A DNA stretch of 64,000 bases from Heterodera schachtii (Eukaryota > Nematoda > Chromadorea > Rhabditida > Heteroderidae): NCBI GenBank assembly GCA_023374025.1, contig SIJG01000101.1, positions 186,001 through 250,000 on the forward strand, written 5' to 3'. Under the pieces are notes generated by a model. The model had not been told where the DNA came from, searched no databases, and was given only the letters and a program-made list of their open reading frames with translations. This document shows, piece by piece, positions 1 to 12,047 of the stretch. The first letter of the stretch is position 1; every line of letters begins with the position of its first letter. The translations under genes were made by a program, and so were the position numbers.

Positions 1-1628
1 ATATCGTTTCGGTTTCGTTTTTTTTTTTGAATTTTTATATTTTTTCCAAAAAAAGCAATAAAACATTTATATTAACAGAAAAAGCTAAAGATCACCTCTG
101 AACTAAATTAAAGCTATTGAAGCTCTATCGAATGGTGTACTAATTTTGGAAAATTGAAAAAAGGAAGCCAAAAAACATTTTTTTTAAATAGTGAGAAAAA
201 GTGCCAAAATAGTTTAAAAAGTCCAAAATAGTGACAAATAGTGACTAACACAAAACTTTTAGTATCACTATGATGAAATTACCTTACAAATAGAGATGAT
301 TGAATTTCTATTCATAACTCTTTCAATACCTAATTAAATTCTATGAACTTTTATTAGGTGCGGGTTAAAAAGTTACCGCAGCTGAGGGTTAGTCAACCGG
401 GTTAAGTTACGTTCAACTCAGGATTGACTCAAAATAAAAAAAAAACCAAAACACAAAAAATATTTATAAAAGTAAAAAAAAATTATGAAAATGTCATCTA
501 TTTAAATAAGTAAAATGCTCTTTAAACAATAATCGTATCTTTGTACAAATAAAAAAATCCGCTTTCAATAGAAAAAATATATAAAGAAAGAAAATGGCCA
601 ACTGTTTTTTGATAAAGTCGGTCGGTTTTTTCGGTTTTCTGATTATTTCGGTCGGTCGGTTTCGGTATAAAAACCGAAAAAAACCGAAACCGAAAAAAAC
701 CGAAAAACTCAAAAATTTCTCGGTCGGTTTTTTTCGGTCAAAAACCGAAACCGAAAAATACCGAAAAAAACCGAACCGATCCGATCTCTACTTTGGATGT
801 TTAATATGGGACCCGTCTCCGATGACATAAGCATGGTTTTCTTATACATATTGCTTAGGATTTTGGGGTGCTGGAGTGAGCTTAAAGTCATCTAAACTGT
901 AATAAAGATTGTTGGCGCTGGTCTTAGCCCGGATTCGTGATCATTTTTATTTAGAGTCGCAAATTAATTTTGGGCTCGCTCGATTATATTATTTCAAATT
1001 ATCTTTAAATTTGGCGATATGCCCATAAATGTAAAAAATGTTCTTTTCTTTGAAAATTTATTTTTTAATATTCTCAATTTTTTTTTCTTAAACTTTCGCC
1101 TTTTTCATATTTTTTTGACTTATCTTTTGTTGACAATTCCCATTGAAAACAAAATTTTATGGCGATGCTTGTCGGCATCGCCGGATCCATCAAATCAGTC
1201 AAAAATGAGTTAAAAATAAATTTTAGACAATAAATGAAAATCCATAAAATTTATTGTGATTTTTTGATTAGAATTAAGGATAGACTTTGGATTGTTCGAA
1301 TTCAAATGTCACATCATATTCGTTCAGGGATATCGAAAACCTCAGGCAAATGTATTAGAAAAACTTTTTACCAACAGTGGAAGCTGGAATTTGTTGAAGA
1401 AATGGCTGAATTTCCGGTAATAGTGGAGCTGGTCCCCCCTATTTTTCGAAAAAATTATTATTTTTTTTAAAGTCGTAAAACAGTCTTCCAAGGCTTTTCG
1501 GAGTCGCTGATTACGGATCCGGCATCTATTTCGACAAATTCCGAACCCCGGACCCGATTTCGGTTAAATAGTCAAAAGCTCAAATTTTTTGAGTTTCAGT
1601 TTTTTGTTCAAATTTTGTTGTTGAATAT
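1..1628. other. AT-rich intergenic DNA with dispersed-repeat debris
   Basis: No gene can be supported here apart from the simple repeat listed separately. The stretch around 1,430-1,620 carries a motif (GGATCCGGCATC, CCGAACCCCGGACCCGA) that recurs in diverged form near 6,440, 21,130-21,620, 21,790, 38,590 and, inverted, 42,140. It is therefore a dispersed repeat family. The small open frames at 1,019-1,470 lack coding character. Confidence 0.5.
618..780. repeat. Simple repeat of CGGTTTTT / AAAAACCG type
   Basis: Alternating blocks of TCGGTCGGTTTTTTTCGG and ACCGAAAAAAACCGAAACCG make both strands look alike, so the stretch could fold back on itself. Open frames across it are low-complexity and not genes. 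Confidence 0.85.
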
Positions 1629-1880
1629 GTGTCCAGACGAGGCGAGGAGAATTGGGCTATTTTTGTCCATGAAATTTGGCCCATTTTCGCAACAAACATT
1701 AGTCATTTCAGCTTTGTTGCCGGTGATGTTGATTTGGACAATTTGCGTCATCTAACTTCGCCAACAATTCCGCTGTTTAAATGGTTGCACACGCCGAGAA
1801 AAGTTGGGAAGCCGAAGCGATTGCTTTGTGGACTTATCTTTTATGGAGGAAGCACCGAATGGCTTAACAGTTTCAAATAG
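1629..1880 (+). pseudogene. Fragment of an F-box-like family gene (C-terminal half)
   Basis: The frame reads ENWAIFVHEIWPIFATNISH, then LDNLRHLTSPTI, then LFKWLHTPRKVGKPKRLL and EWLNSFK. This matches, in order, the middle and C-terminal segments of the family also seen at 2,574-4,625 (HIWNVFVQEIWPILAPNIRH ... LFEWFHTPIKNGRPKQLL ... EWIDNFK). The segment normally between SPTI and the LFEWLHTP block is missing, and neither the F-box-like N-terminus nor the IEPFEL C-terminus is found around it. It is a decayed, internally deleted copy. The family assignment is from recall of cyst-nematode proteins; the similarity to the neighbour is seen directly. Confidence 0.7.
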
Positions 1881-2573
1881 GTCTGCCACCACATTTGGGA
1901 TTTATGCTTGTTGGTATTAGCATATTAGTTAATGTCGCCGTGAGGCGGTTTTACCTGGAAAATTCGACATTTTTGGATATAACTTTTTCTTTGTTGACCA
2001 ATTCCAACAATTTAGGTTGGTATCATTTGCGAAGTACAGTATTTACTTGTTTAGAAGCTATTTCAAATGTATTGCTTACAAATTAGCGATTAGACAATGA
2101 TCAAAAAAGTTATAACATGAAAATTTCTAAATGCCAGATTCGTGATCAGCGAACCCGAACAACCCTACAACAATTTTTATTGCATTTAAATATACAAAAA
2201 GCACCATGCCATGCATTGAGTTTTGCTCTATGTCCGGGTAAGTGACTCAATTCCGGTTTCAAAATTCCTGGCCCAAACAAATTGATCAGCGGAAAGGAAG
2301 TGAATCGTTTGAGAAATGACAGATCGTTTTGAATCACAACTGATGGATAGGAATGATTTGATGCAATAATCTATTTTGATATGTTTCATTCACTGGCGAT
2401 TTTTCTTTAAATTTGACGCATTTGCAATCTTTCGAAATTCACTTTAAAATTAAATTATTATATTTTTATTGTTGTTCCGATTGAACGATAATTTTCTGCT
2501 TTTATATACATACATACTTTGATATGATATATTTTAACCTAATTTATATACCTTTTTAAGCCAATTATTTTCA

Positions 2574-4625
2574 ATGGCACCGCCCGAAGAAAAAAAGAAA
2601 AAACTTTCCTCCGCCGACCATTGCTTAATTTCTTCTGCCACAATTGGTGAAAATCAGCAGCAATCGTCGAGTTTATTTGAGACGGCACTTGGAGAACAGA
2701 AGAAAATGAACAATCGAATGTTGAGGAAAATGTGAGAAAAATAATAATTAATATTTATAAATAATTAAGAATAGGAATTACAATTGTTTAAAATTTTCTT
2801 GCCATTGAAGAAATGAGCTCCTTTCATGAACAATAAATGTTTCTTTGAAGCTATCACATTTTTAATAACAATTTTTAAAGAATTTCTTTATGTTTCAAAA
2901 AATTATTTAATTTCCTGAACATTACCATAGTTTTTGAATCTTGTTCATAGGCTAATAGAGGATTCTTCGAATGGGTCAATAACAGTTCGTACAATAAAAA
3001 ATTGTACAAAATAAAGCCTAAGACTAAGCTTAGGCCTAAGCCAAAGCAAGCCTAAGCTTAGGGTTAGCCTACGCTCAAGCCTAAGCTTAATCCGAAAGCT
3101 TATACTTATTCTAAGCTTTTATAAAAATGTCTAATAAACGAAACTCCATTGTACGAACTGCCAAGACCTCTTTTGAGTGATACCAAGAAAATGATTAATT
3201 TGGTTTCACATTTTCAGCTGGATTTGCAACGACATTTGGATGGACATCTTCACTTTTTTGATCGTGCCCAACTCGGCCTCAAAATGGCACTGATTTCCGA
3301 CCGTTTCGATGTTTTAGTGGACACACATTTCGATGGCAAAAACGAATTGACAATTTGGAGACCAATCGCAATTCGAAAGGAAGAAAATGCTGAAAATCCT
3401 ATAATATCTGTACGGATCGATGACAAATGTGTGGAATTTCCATTGCCCGACCGTCCGTTGCCCAGCAAAATTCGCATTAAGGACCTTCGGATTGAGTAAT
3501 TCAAAGGCTTATTAACTCATAAAAGCATCCCCTTTCAGTTACATTGTTGATCATTCCATCATCGAATTTCTCCGTGCCAATCAACAAATTTGGGACAGAA
3601 ACGGCATTATGTTCAATTTTTTGTGTGGTCGCCCAAAGGCGAGAATGTCCAGCACATTTGGAATGTTTTTGTCCAGGAAATTTGGCCCATTTTGGCTCCA
3701 AACATTCGCCATTTGACCTTTCGCAGTGACTTTCACCTGTTTGTGTTTCTCACCACTTTTCGCCGACGACTCTCTCTGATCTCAACAACATTTAATCGTT
3801 GCCATTGATCTGTTTCATGATGGGATAATGGGTGATTTGGATGGGCCATATTCAACAATTGGCCAAGTGTTGTTCGAATGGTTTCACACTCCGATAAAAA
3901 ATGGACGGCCGAAGCAATTGCTTTTCAAAATTTTTGATGAACCCATGGAATGGATTGACAACTTCAAGCAGGTCGTAAATGAATATTTCATAAATGAGTC
4001 GAAGCAATTTTCAAATTCGCTCAAAAGTGTTTTGGATTAAATTTTCGAAACTTTCCTAGCCAATTGGTCCACCGCATTTGCTTTTTTGATTTACTCAATT
4101 TGGCATTCTTAAGACATTTCTCCGTGCCACCGATTCTTCTGTCAGTTACAACATTTTTCTTGTAATAAAATGTTCACCGACAATTGAACCATTTGAATTG
4201 GTAAACGGACGGACCAACGAAAAGCTGACTTTGCAGCAAGAAGGGGGAGATGTGGAGTTTACTAGCTCATGGAGAATGAAGCGATGTCCAATTTTTGAGG
4301 AGACGACGGCGATTCAGTGGGAAAATTGGGACGACAATTCAAACAAAATTTCCTTTTATTTAAATGGCGACATCAATTGCATTGGGTGAGTAATTTTTTT
4401 TTTTTGGTTGCAAATTTTGCTATTTTTAAAGTAATTTTTTATTTATTTTTACCAAATTTAAAAATCTGGCAACAACAAAATTTGATTTTACGTTTCCTTT
4501 TACCTAATTTGTAAGTGTTCATCACATTCAAATAGTTTTCTTTAATTAGGCCATTGTCTCCACCAGCAAAAGAAGAAGAAGCCGCTCAAAACAAAAGAAA
4601 TGGGAATCGAACTGTGCGAAAATGA
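2574..4625 (+). pseudogene. F-box-like family gene of cyst-nematode type, near full length but frameshifted
   Basis: Five exon blocks can be traced. Exon 1 (ATG 2,574 to 2,731, MAPPEEKKKKLSS...) ends at a GTGAGA donor. Exon 2 (3,218-3,495) follows TTTTCAG and carries the F-box-like helix (CNDIWMDIF, then DRAQLGLKMALISDRFDVLV) and the IWRPIAIRK and PLPDRPLPSKIR segments. Exon 3 starts at 3,539 (SIIEFLRANQQIWDRNGI). The C-terminal block at about 4,120-4,385 (IEPFELVNGRTNEKLTLQ) ends at GTGAGT. A last exon from about 4,551 encodes PLSPPAKEEE and stops at 4,625. The frame shifts near 3,255 (one base short against the copy at 21,945), near 3,612 and again between about 3,725 and 3,800; another stop falls at 4,038-4,040. 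F-box proteins normally recruit substrates to SCF ubiquitin ligases; whether this expanded family does so is not shown here. Most likely a pseudogene. Confidence 0.8.
3008..3120. repeat. Degenerate TTAGGC/GCCTAA-like block inside intron 1
   Basis: AGCCTAAG, CTTAGGCCTAAGCC, AAGCCTAAGCTTAGG and CAAGCCTAAGCTTAA occur within about 110 bp. The units resemble the nematode telomere repeat TTAGGC but are irregular and mixed in orientation. A similar block lies at 20,440-20,512 beside the second F-box pseudogene, so it may be an old intron feature of this family rather than telomeric. Confidence 0.5.
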
Positions 4626-5710
4626 ATTATTTTTTGATTAATAATCGGTTATTTTGAGATTATTGATAACAAATTGATCTGATCATTTTGAAGCCCATTT
4701 CCATTCAATAATTTGTTGATTCTCCGACACTTAAACTTTTTTTTTTATGTTATAAAATTATTAAATGTATTACAGAACATTATTCACTTTTGTTTTCTCT
4801 TTGAATTCTTTTTTTCTTAATGTCATTATTTGCTCTTTTCTTGTGTTTATAAATTCCTGACACTTTAAGCTTTCGTTTAATCCCAACGAAATTTTTCGAA
4901 ATTTTGCAGGGAAATAGAAAACACTTACAAGGGAACATTTCGAACTGTAAGTGTTCAAATCACTTCTGTGCGATCGCCAAAACTCCCCAAAAAATCGCAA
5001 ATTTAAAAAAAATTTATTTGTCATCGTTTCATTATCCATCACTTGCCCCATTTATCTTCGCTTGGTTTACTCAATGTAGCTTTTCGTTAGTTCGTTCGTT
5101 CAACAATTCAAAAGGCATAATTGCTTTCTTTATCCCGAAAAGATGCTTTTTGAAAATTCTGCACCTTTGCCCCATTTTGGAAAATTGAAGAATACTGTAA
5201 AATTTGGTTTTTTAAATATTTTGTCCAAAAGGCCCAATTTACCGTACATTTATTGAAGTAATTACACTTTTTAAAACCGCCGGCCCTTAAAAACCCATAT
5301 CTCTCTTAAAATTGATTCAAATCGCAAAATTTGGTCGTTTTAGCACAAATCTGTTAGCAAATCGCATAAAAATGCAAAAATGTCCCGGCAAAAAAGTGTT
5401 ATGAAAGCAAAAAAAAAGAAAATTATTTTGGAGAAAATACGGCAGAAAAAGTCGTTTTTAATGTTTATTAGCAGATCTCACCAAAACTAAGGTTACACTG
5501 GTTCGGGTATCTTCGCAAAAACCGAGTCCGGGTATTGCCGGGTCCAGAAAAGCCGGGTTCGGGTCTAAGTTTTTCAACCGGGTACCATGTCCAACCAGAT
5601 CTGGAAAAATTTTCATAATTTTCCAAAAAATAAAAATAAATATTTCCTTCAAAGAGTTTGAAAAAACAAAGTAAAAATAAATATTTACCAAAGATTTTGC
5701 ATATAAAATT
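4626..5710. other. AT-rich DNA, no clear gene
   Basis: A 37-bp segment at about 4,908-4,945 lies between TTTTGCAG and GTAAGTG and could be an exon remnant, but nothing around it supports a gene. A short direct motif with GGTTCGGG/CCGGGTCC character (5,500-5,600) looks like repeat debris. Confidence 0.35.
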
Positions 5711-6876
5711 ATATATACCGTAAATGCTCTAATTATCCCCCCGGGGGGATTATTGTTCGACCTCCCCAGAAAGGGGGGGATTATTAGATACGGGGGGATA
5801 AATGGAGACGGGGGGATTATTTTTCGACCGATTTATTTACTGGAAATTTTTTTTGATCATTTCGCCAAAAATGTTAACGTTTCAAAAAAATACATTTTTT
5901 ATTGCATTTTTGTTAAAAGATTTCTGAATTTTTCATGAAAAATTCGAAAAATGCCTATAGTTTATCAAACATTGACCAAAATCCCAGAAATATTGAACGA
6001 AATGAATCTTATTTTACGTTTCATAAAAATTTGAAACATTTTTTGAGCCCGGGAAATAATTTTTGGAAACTCATAACTCACTTCAGGGTTGGATTGGATA
6101 GTGTTAGTGGAACAAAGCTTAAAAAATAAAGAAAATCCGGTGAATTTTATGTATTTTATTTGGTTTTTCTAAGTTAAAGATAAAAAAATTTTTCCAGAAA
6201 TTCTGGAAATTTTCAATTTTTCAGAAAAAATTCAGAACTCTGGTTTGAAAAGGAGTTCAGGTTCTGGTCCCGGTGAAGTAACAGAATTTTCTGTATTTTG
6301 ATAATATTATAGATGGTCGGCCCCCTTTTTGGAATAAAATTTTTTTATTCTAAAAGCAGTGAAAACATGTTTATGGGAGTTTTATAGGTTGGAGAACCCG
6401 AATCCAACATTCATTTTCACCAATTTCGAATCCCGGAACCGAATTCGAACAAAAATTCGAAAATTCAAAAAATTCTAAATTCACTTTTATGTTCATATCT
6501 GTACAGAATAATTATTTTTCGATGTTCAATGGTTGACTGGATTTAGCATTTTGGTCAATTTTGGAACAAAAGTCAGAATTTTGAGAATTTTGAGTTTCAA
6601 CTTTTTGTTCGAATTCGGGTCAGGGACTCGAAATTGGTAAAATGAATGTTAGAATCGGGTTCTCCGACCTCGAAAACCTCCCTAAACATGTTTTCACGAG
6701 TTTTTAGAAGAAAAAAAAAATTTTTTCCGAAAAAAGAAAAATTCCATTTATCCCCCCGGGGGGATAAATGGAGACGGCGTGATTATTGTTCAACCTCCTC
6801 AGAAAGGGGGGGGATTAATGGAGACAGTGGGATTAATGGAGACAGGGGGATAATTAGAGCATATACGGTATATATA
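5711..6876. mobile_element. MITE-like element with 30-bp terminal inverted repeats and G-rich subrepeats
   Basis: The left end (ACCGTAAATGCTCTAATTAT then CCCCCC) and the right end (GGGGGATAATTAGAGCATAT then ACGGT) are inverted copies with one mismatch, both bordered by TATATA. Inside each end are repeated G-rich units (GGGGGGATTATTGTTCGACC, GGAGACGGGGGGATTA), on the left at about 5,740-5,830 and on the right at about 6,750-6,850. No transposase frame is visible, so it is non-autonomous. The TATATA borders hide the target duplication; a TA target would fit Tc1/mariner-type mobilisation, which is inference. Confidence 0.7.
6321..6735. mobile_element. Nested inverted-repeat element inside the MITE
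   Basis: Two arms of about 130 bp (6,321-6,452 and 6,607-6,735) are inverted diverged copies, sharing AAACATGTTT, GGTTCTCCGACCTC/GGTTGGAGAACCCG and CGAATTCGGG/CCGAATTCG. The same vocabulary occurs at 21,025-21,640 and 1,500-1,600, so it is a dispersed foldback family that landed inside the larger element. Confidence 0.55.
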
Positions 6877-9800
6877 ATTAAATTTTAAAAAATTTCGATA
6901 GATTCGATAACAAGAAAAACAATATTTTTGAAAAAATTTTGATATTAACAATCAAAGGACCGCCGCCAGGAAAAATTATGAAAATTTAATTCCGAATTGT
7001 TAACGGTCTTTGTTCAAAAAATGGCCTGATTTTGCGAGTTTGAGCCAATTTTTGTGGATTTTTGGAAAAAAAAAACAACCAGTGTCTACGAAAATTTATT
7101 GGTTTTTTTTCCCTTTTTTATATAAAACGGCTTTTTTAAGCTTTTTTCCCCTTTATACGGACTTACAAAACCACATTATATTTAATTGTAAATTTTTAGT
7201 GCTTTCATGGTTTTTGAGTCAATTTAAAAATAAAAGAGATTTTTTTTAGCGCCGTTTGGGAATTTTGGCCCTGTTTCTAAAGGTTTTGCACCATGAATTG
7301 CCAATTTTGTGAAAAATTAAATTAATTAAACAAATTGCTCGAAAAATTTTTGCCGCACTTTTTCAATTCATTTTATGTTTACAGGATTTTTTCTCGACCT
7401 TGAAAATTTAATCAATTTGGTCTAATTAAAAAAATATTAAGTTAAGAAAGTAAATTCTCTTTTATTAAAAAAGAAAGGTGAATAATAAAGTTTTAATTTA
7501 ATTTCGCTTGAAAATTACTAGAGATTGATAACTTTAAAAAATTCCAGAACGGAATGAAAAATGCGGAAAGGCTTCCCGAACGGGATTTGCGATTTAGGGG
7601 AAATTTCCCTCTCTCCCTTCAATTTAGTCAACGTATTATTATTAATACCTGCTTTTATTAATTTTGACTATATTATATACATATTAATTTTTGAATTTAA
7701 AAACAAATTTGGGCTTACAAACTTTTAACTAGCGCCGCTTTTTCTCTCAGACTTCACAAAGTTATGGTCCAGTGAATTGGCGAAGACCTTGCTAAATTAT
7801 TTCTTAATGTAAAATAAATAAAAAATAAATTAACCTAATTCCATTATTTTCTTGCTTTTAAGAAAAATATTGTCTATGCGTGTTAATGAAAAAGCTTATG
7901 CTCTTTAGACTTTTTCTGCGCATTTTTCTGTCAAAATTTTTTTTATTACACATTATCTATAATTTTAAACAATAATGAATACGAAGCATTTAACGTCATT
8001 TTTGGACCGAAATGTTAGATTACACCGTCAATGATTTACTAATATATTGACTATGACTATGAATGAAACGATCCATTTAATGAATTCATATAAATAAATT
8101 TTATCGCACAAAAAGACGTTATAATGTAAAAATAAGAGAATATTTACAAAAACATTTTGAAAACTTAAGAAGTGGAATTTGTTGCGATGTTGGATAATGA
8201 TTAAATACAAAAACAAATATTTGTAGACTGTCAAATAAAATATTAAGTCAGAGGCGAAAATTTAGAACCAAAATTGGAGGAAAGGATGAAAGAAAGAGTA
8301 ATGGCCCAGTGAATTGGCGACAATGGTTTTTTTGTTTGCATATTTTAGTGTTAATAATTCATTAATCATTCCGTTTACATAAAAACTGATTTACAACTTT
8401 TTCTTGGTTTACTTTAAAATTCTTAATTATGAAATTATAAAATATAATGATAAAAATTTTTAACAATAAATTTGGGTGTCTTTAAGTAGGTAAAAAAAAT
8501 AAACAAAAAAATTTAAACAATGAAAAATGAAATAAATCATGTGCCTTAAAAGAAAATAAGACAAATATTCACTATTTATTAGACAGTTTGTTGAATCATT
8601 TATATCTGTCAAATGTGTGCCCCAACAATCAGATTAAAAATTAGGCGTGGGTAAATTGAGCTGAATTTTTATTAAAAATAGCTTTCCACGAAATGTTTTT
8701 CAAGTATGGTTGTAGGATGTCTGTAACATGATGCAATATTAATTGGGTACTGTACTATCTGGACAATTGCAAGAGCAGATTCAACTCCCGTTTGGGCGCT
8801 AAAATTCTGATTACTCCAAAATTATGCATAAAGCATTGCATAATTTACTCAAATGGAAAAATAAATCTTTCAATGCAAAAAACTTGGTAATATATAGAAA
8901 TATATAAATGAGTGAAAAAATAAATGTTGTGGATACAATTCGGGATTTAAGAGTAAATATTGATAACAAAATAAAATTATAATGCAGAATTACTTATGCG
9001 TTCCTTGTTTAGAATAATTAATGAATTTATTTTTATGATTTTAGAGTTTTTTTTAGAAAAAAATAATTTTATTTTAAATCACCCAAAACAATTTTAACCT
9101 TCATATTAACTTTCAAAGAAATTTTATTTTGTGTAAAACAAAAAAATAATTCACATTAATTCTTCAAAATATTATTGATTATTTTACACCGGAACTATTT
9201 TTTGGTTATTATTAATTTAATTAAGCTTTTTAATTAGATTATTTATTTTAAGAAAATTAAGATTAAATTGAAACATTAACAATACTATTATGTATTATTA
9301 TCTGATTTTTTGCTAATTATCAGCTTTTCATTAGTTCGGTTGTTTACCAATTAAAATGGTAAATTGGCGTCGACTTTTGCACATTAAATTAAATGTATAA
9401 AAAGAAGGACCACCTTGAAATTTTTGACCCATCGATTCAAAAGTATCAATGTGGCAAAGTAATAAAAAAATCAATGAGTGAAATATTTAAAATTTAATTA
9501 TTATTTTTATTTTATTTGCTAAATAATAAATATTTAAAATTTAATTATTATTTTGATTTTATTTGCTAAATAATAAAAAATACTTAGCTTAACTTTGTCA
9601 AATTAATAAAAACAGACAGGAACAGAAACGGTCAATGCCTTTGGGACTCCGTCCATTGAATTAAAACGTATAAAAATGCAGAATAATAAGTATCAATCGG
9701 TTCCTCCGGGCATGTAATCACGGATCCGAAAGAATTTTTAGGAAAATGAAAGTTACAAGTTATGTTTCTTCAAAAACTTCTGAAAATAACATTGATAAAA

Positions 9801-10390
9801 ATAATTTATTGGACTAAAAACCCTTTCAGGTTTTAACTACGCTAAAAGGAGCACGAGAAGACGGAACAATTAGTGGGGCGAGACGGAGGGCGAAGGAAAA
9901 ATCCAGGTTTTCAGACAGCACTTTCCGAAGCCCGGCGGGTCTCGCCACACTTACTGGCCGCCCAATAAGCAAAATTCAATTTTCCAAATTTGACAGTTTT
10001 CCCGTTTTTCGATTGAACCGGTTTAAAATTTTTTAATTTTTTTATCAATGTCATTTTCAGAAGCCCGAAGCTATTTGGGCATTTCAGTTCCGGATCTGTA
10101 ACTCTTCAGGGATTGGTTTCGCAAAAAAAAAATTCTTTCAGATTCTTCATTATACGACTAAGCTCCAAAATCCCAACGACTCACTGACTGTAGAAATATT
10201 TATTCGCTCGTTGTTGGATTTACACGAAGCGAGAAAAGGAATAATAAATTGAAGTCTGCTCAAGAACTAACTGATCACTGGGGAAAGGAGAAATGCGAAG
10301 AGAATAGGCGGAGAAACATTACAGAGAAAAAAGGAAAAACGTGTGAATGGATAAAATGTGATTGAATTGATAATGGCCAATGGGAAATCA
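6877..10390. other. AT-rich DNA without a supportable gene
   Basis: Only short noise frames occur. A GC-richer patch at 9,830-9,970 (GGGGCGAGACGGAGGGCG, CCGGCGGGTCTCGCC) is flanked by weakly inverted motifs (AACATTGATAAAAA near 9,790 against TTTTTTTATCAATG near 10,040), which suggests a decayed inverted-repeat element at about 9,715-10,150. A tandem repeat at 9,481-9,576 is listed separately. Confidence 0.4.
9481..9576. repeat. Two-copy tandem repeat, about 50-bp unit
   Basis: The unit with AATATTTAAAATTTAATTAT and TTTATTTGCTAAATAATA occurs twice head to tail with one or two differences. Confidence 0.8.
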
Positions 10391-10705
10391 TTAAATGAAG
10401 GAAAAATGGTCATCGCCGTAGCCATCTTCTTCTCGCAAGAGAATCAGAGCCCTCTCATGCCGTTCTCGCTCCTCCTTTTGCTCCTTTTCCCGCAGCTGCA
10501 TCCATTGCTCTGGCTTTCTTTACCGCAACAACATCCGCTGCTTACGCGCCTCTTCCTCCTCCTGCCACTCAAAAAATTTTAGTGGAATGTTCCACTCGCC
10601 CAGCTGCCAAGGTCTTTCGGTTCGTGGCACGGCACGAACACCGTGTCGTTGTTCCTGCTGCTGTTGTGTTGGTTCTGTTGTTGCTGTTGCTGCTGTTGTT
10701 GTTGC

Positions 10706-10741
<36 letters not shown>

Positions 10742-10890
10742 ACATGCCAATCATCCGTCCATGGAGCGTAGAGAATAATTCCATTTGGTCGATCCTCTCC
10801 AATCAGCTCTCCAGCCGAATTGAACAATGGAAGTGTTACTTGCATTTTTCAAATGTGAAAATACTAAATTTTCTTGCGCTTAAATAGCGC
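10391..10890 (-). pseudogene. Coding remnant with polyglutamine tract and charged C-terminal region
   Basis: The N-terminal part reads MQVTLPLFNSAGELIGEDRP then LYAPWTDDWHV, followed by more than 20 glutamines interrupted by P and N (CAG/CAA tract at about 10,685-10,742). It then reads NNDTVFVPCHEPKDLGSW. The sensible downstream sequence continues in a different frame: GEWNIPLKFFEWQEEEEARK, an in-frame TAA at 10,520-10,522, then QWMQLREKEQKEERERHER and GYGDDHFSFI ending at TAA 10,391. Upstream, the frame into IFTFEK is also off by one base against the copy at 11,796-12,047. So at least two frame changes and one stop separate otherwise coding-like segments. No known domain is recognised; the C-terminal part is a charged helix, possibly a coiled coil. 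Confidence 0.6.
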
Positions 10891-11795
10891 AAAAATGATA
10901 AGACGAAGCCAAAATTTAACAAAGAAGAGTTTAAACAATGCTTATTTGGCCTGACCTAATTTTATATTTTTTACACCTCGAACATCTTACGCCAATTAGA
11001 ATACAGTCGCGGAACGCATTTTTTTTTCTATTACATCACAATTTATTTGTTTCTTTGTTTCTCCGTTCCACTCCTTTTTTATTTTCTCCCGACGAGTATT
11101 GGTTCATTATTCATTGCTTTATGTCCATTTTTTTTGCCATTTTATAAGGTAATTCCAATCATTCCTTCATTTAAATTCGAGTTTCTCTTCGGTCAATTAT
11201 TTTTTCTTCAATAAATAATATTTAAATTTCTCAAATTCCAACTCTCAATCACTCGAATACTGATAAGAACGGTCCCCTTTATCATCAAACCAATTATATT
11301 TTAGTATTTATTATTTTTTTTGGTCTTCTGCCGCTGGCTTAACAAAATACCTGTTTACTTAACTGATTATTTTCGGAAACAAAAATTCCCCCTCTTTAAT
11401 TCCGGCACTGACTAATTAATGCCATTATTTCTTGACAAAACGGACTACCATCTCTACCGTTCTTTCGGCGCCGCCATTTGAGTCCCAATGGTTCGGCCTT
11501 TGATCTTATCAGTTTATCACATTGTGCTATTTTTCATGTCCTAGTTCTCAAAGTTCTTTCATTTTCGGAAAATTGAATTATTTATTTTTTAAAATTAAAG
11601 ACTATTTTTTTGTGCCACAATTTTGGTGTTTTTAGGTCATAATTTTAAAATTCCACTTTTATACAAAAGTGTACAAGTTGGTAGAATTTTAGCCGATTTC
11701 AAAATTTTGGTTAAAATAATCGGGTAAAATACCAAAATATATCAAATTGATTTTGGATTGGGTTTTTCACCACTACATAAATTCATTTAGATTGG

Positions 11796-12047
11796 TTAAT
11801 TTTTCTGATTGTTTTGAGTTATTTTCATAAAACAAATCAAAAAAGACTTATGTTGTTGCTGCTGCACGTGCCAATCATCTGTCCACGGAGCGTAGAGCAC
11901 AATTCCATTTGGTCGATCCTCTCCAATCAGCTCTCCAGCCGAATTGAAGAATGGAAGGGTTACTTGCATTTTCTCATATGTGAAAATGCCAAAATTTCTA
12001 TCGCTTAAATAGCGCAAAAATGATAAGACAAAGCCAAAATTTAACAA
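11796..12047 (-). pseudogene. Second, truncated copy of the polyQ gene's N-terminal exon
   Basis: The frame reads FVLSFLRYLSDRNFGIFTYE, then MQVTLPFFNSAGELIGEDRP, then VLYAPWTDDWHVQQQQ. It matches the copy at 10,580-10,890 almost residue for residue up to the fourth glutamine, then runs into unrelated AT-rich DNA. The frame is intact from the RYLS segment into DDWHV, which shows the reading frame the first copy has lost. A further short trace of the RYLS segment lies on the plus strand at 40,163-40,215 and a decayed trace near 12,250-12,300. It is either an exon whose partners are not visible or a truncated duplicate. Confidence 0.55.

Noticed and set aside
3149..3499. Stand-alone 116-residue gene
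   Set aside because: Its start is intronic and its body is exon 2 of the F-box-like pseudogene, read in the shifted frame.
10582..10887. Poly-Leu, poly-Ala and poly-Ser frames over the CAG/CTG tract
   Set aside because: They are other-frame readings of the polyglutamine tract; only the Gln frame joins conserved sequence shared with 11,796-12,047.
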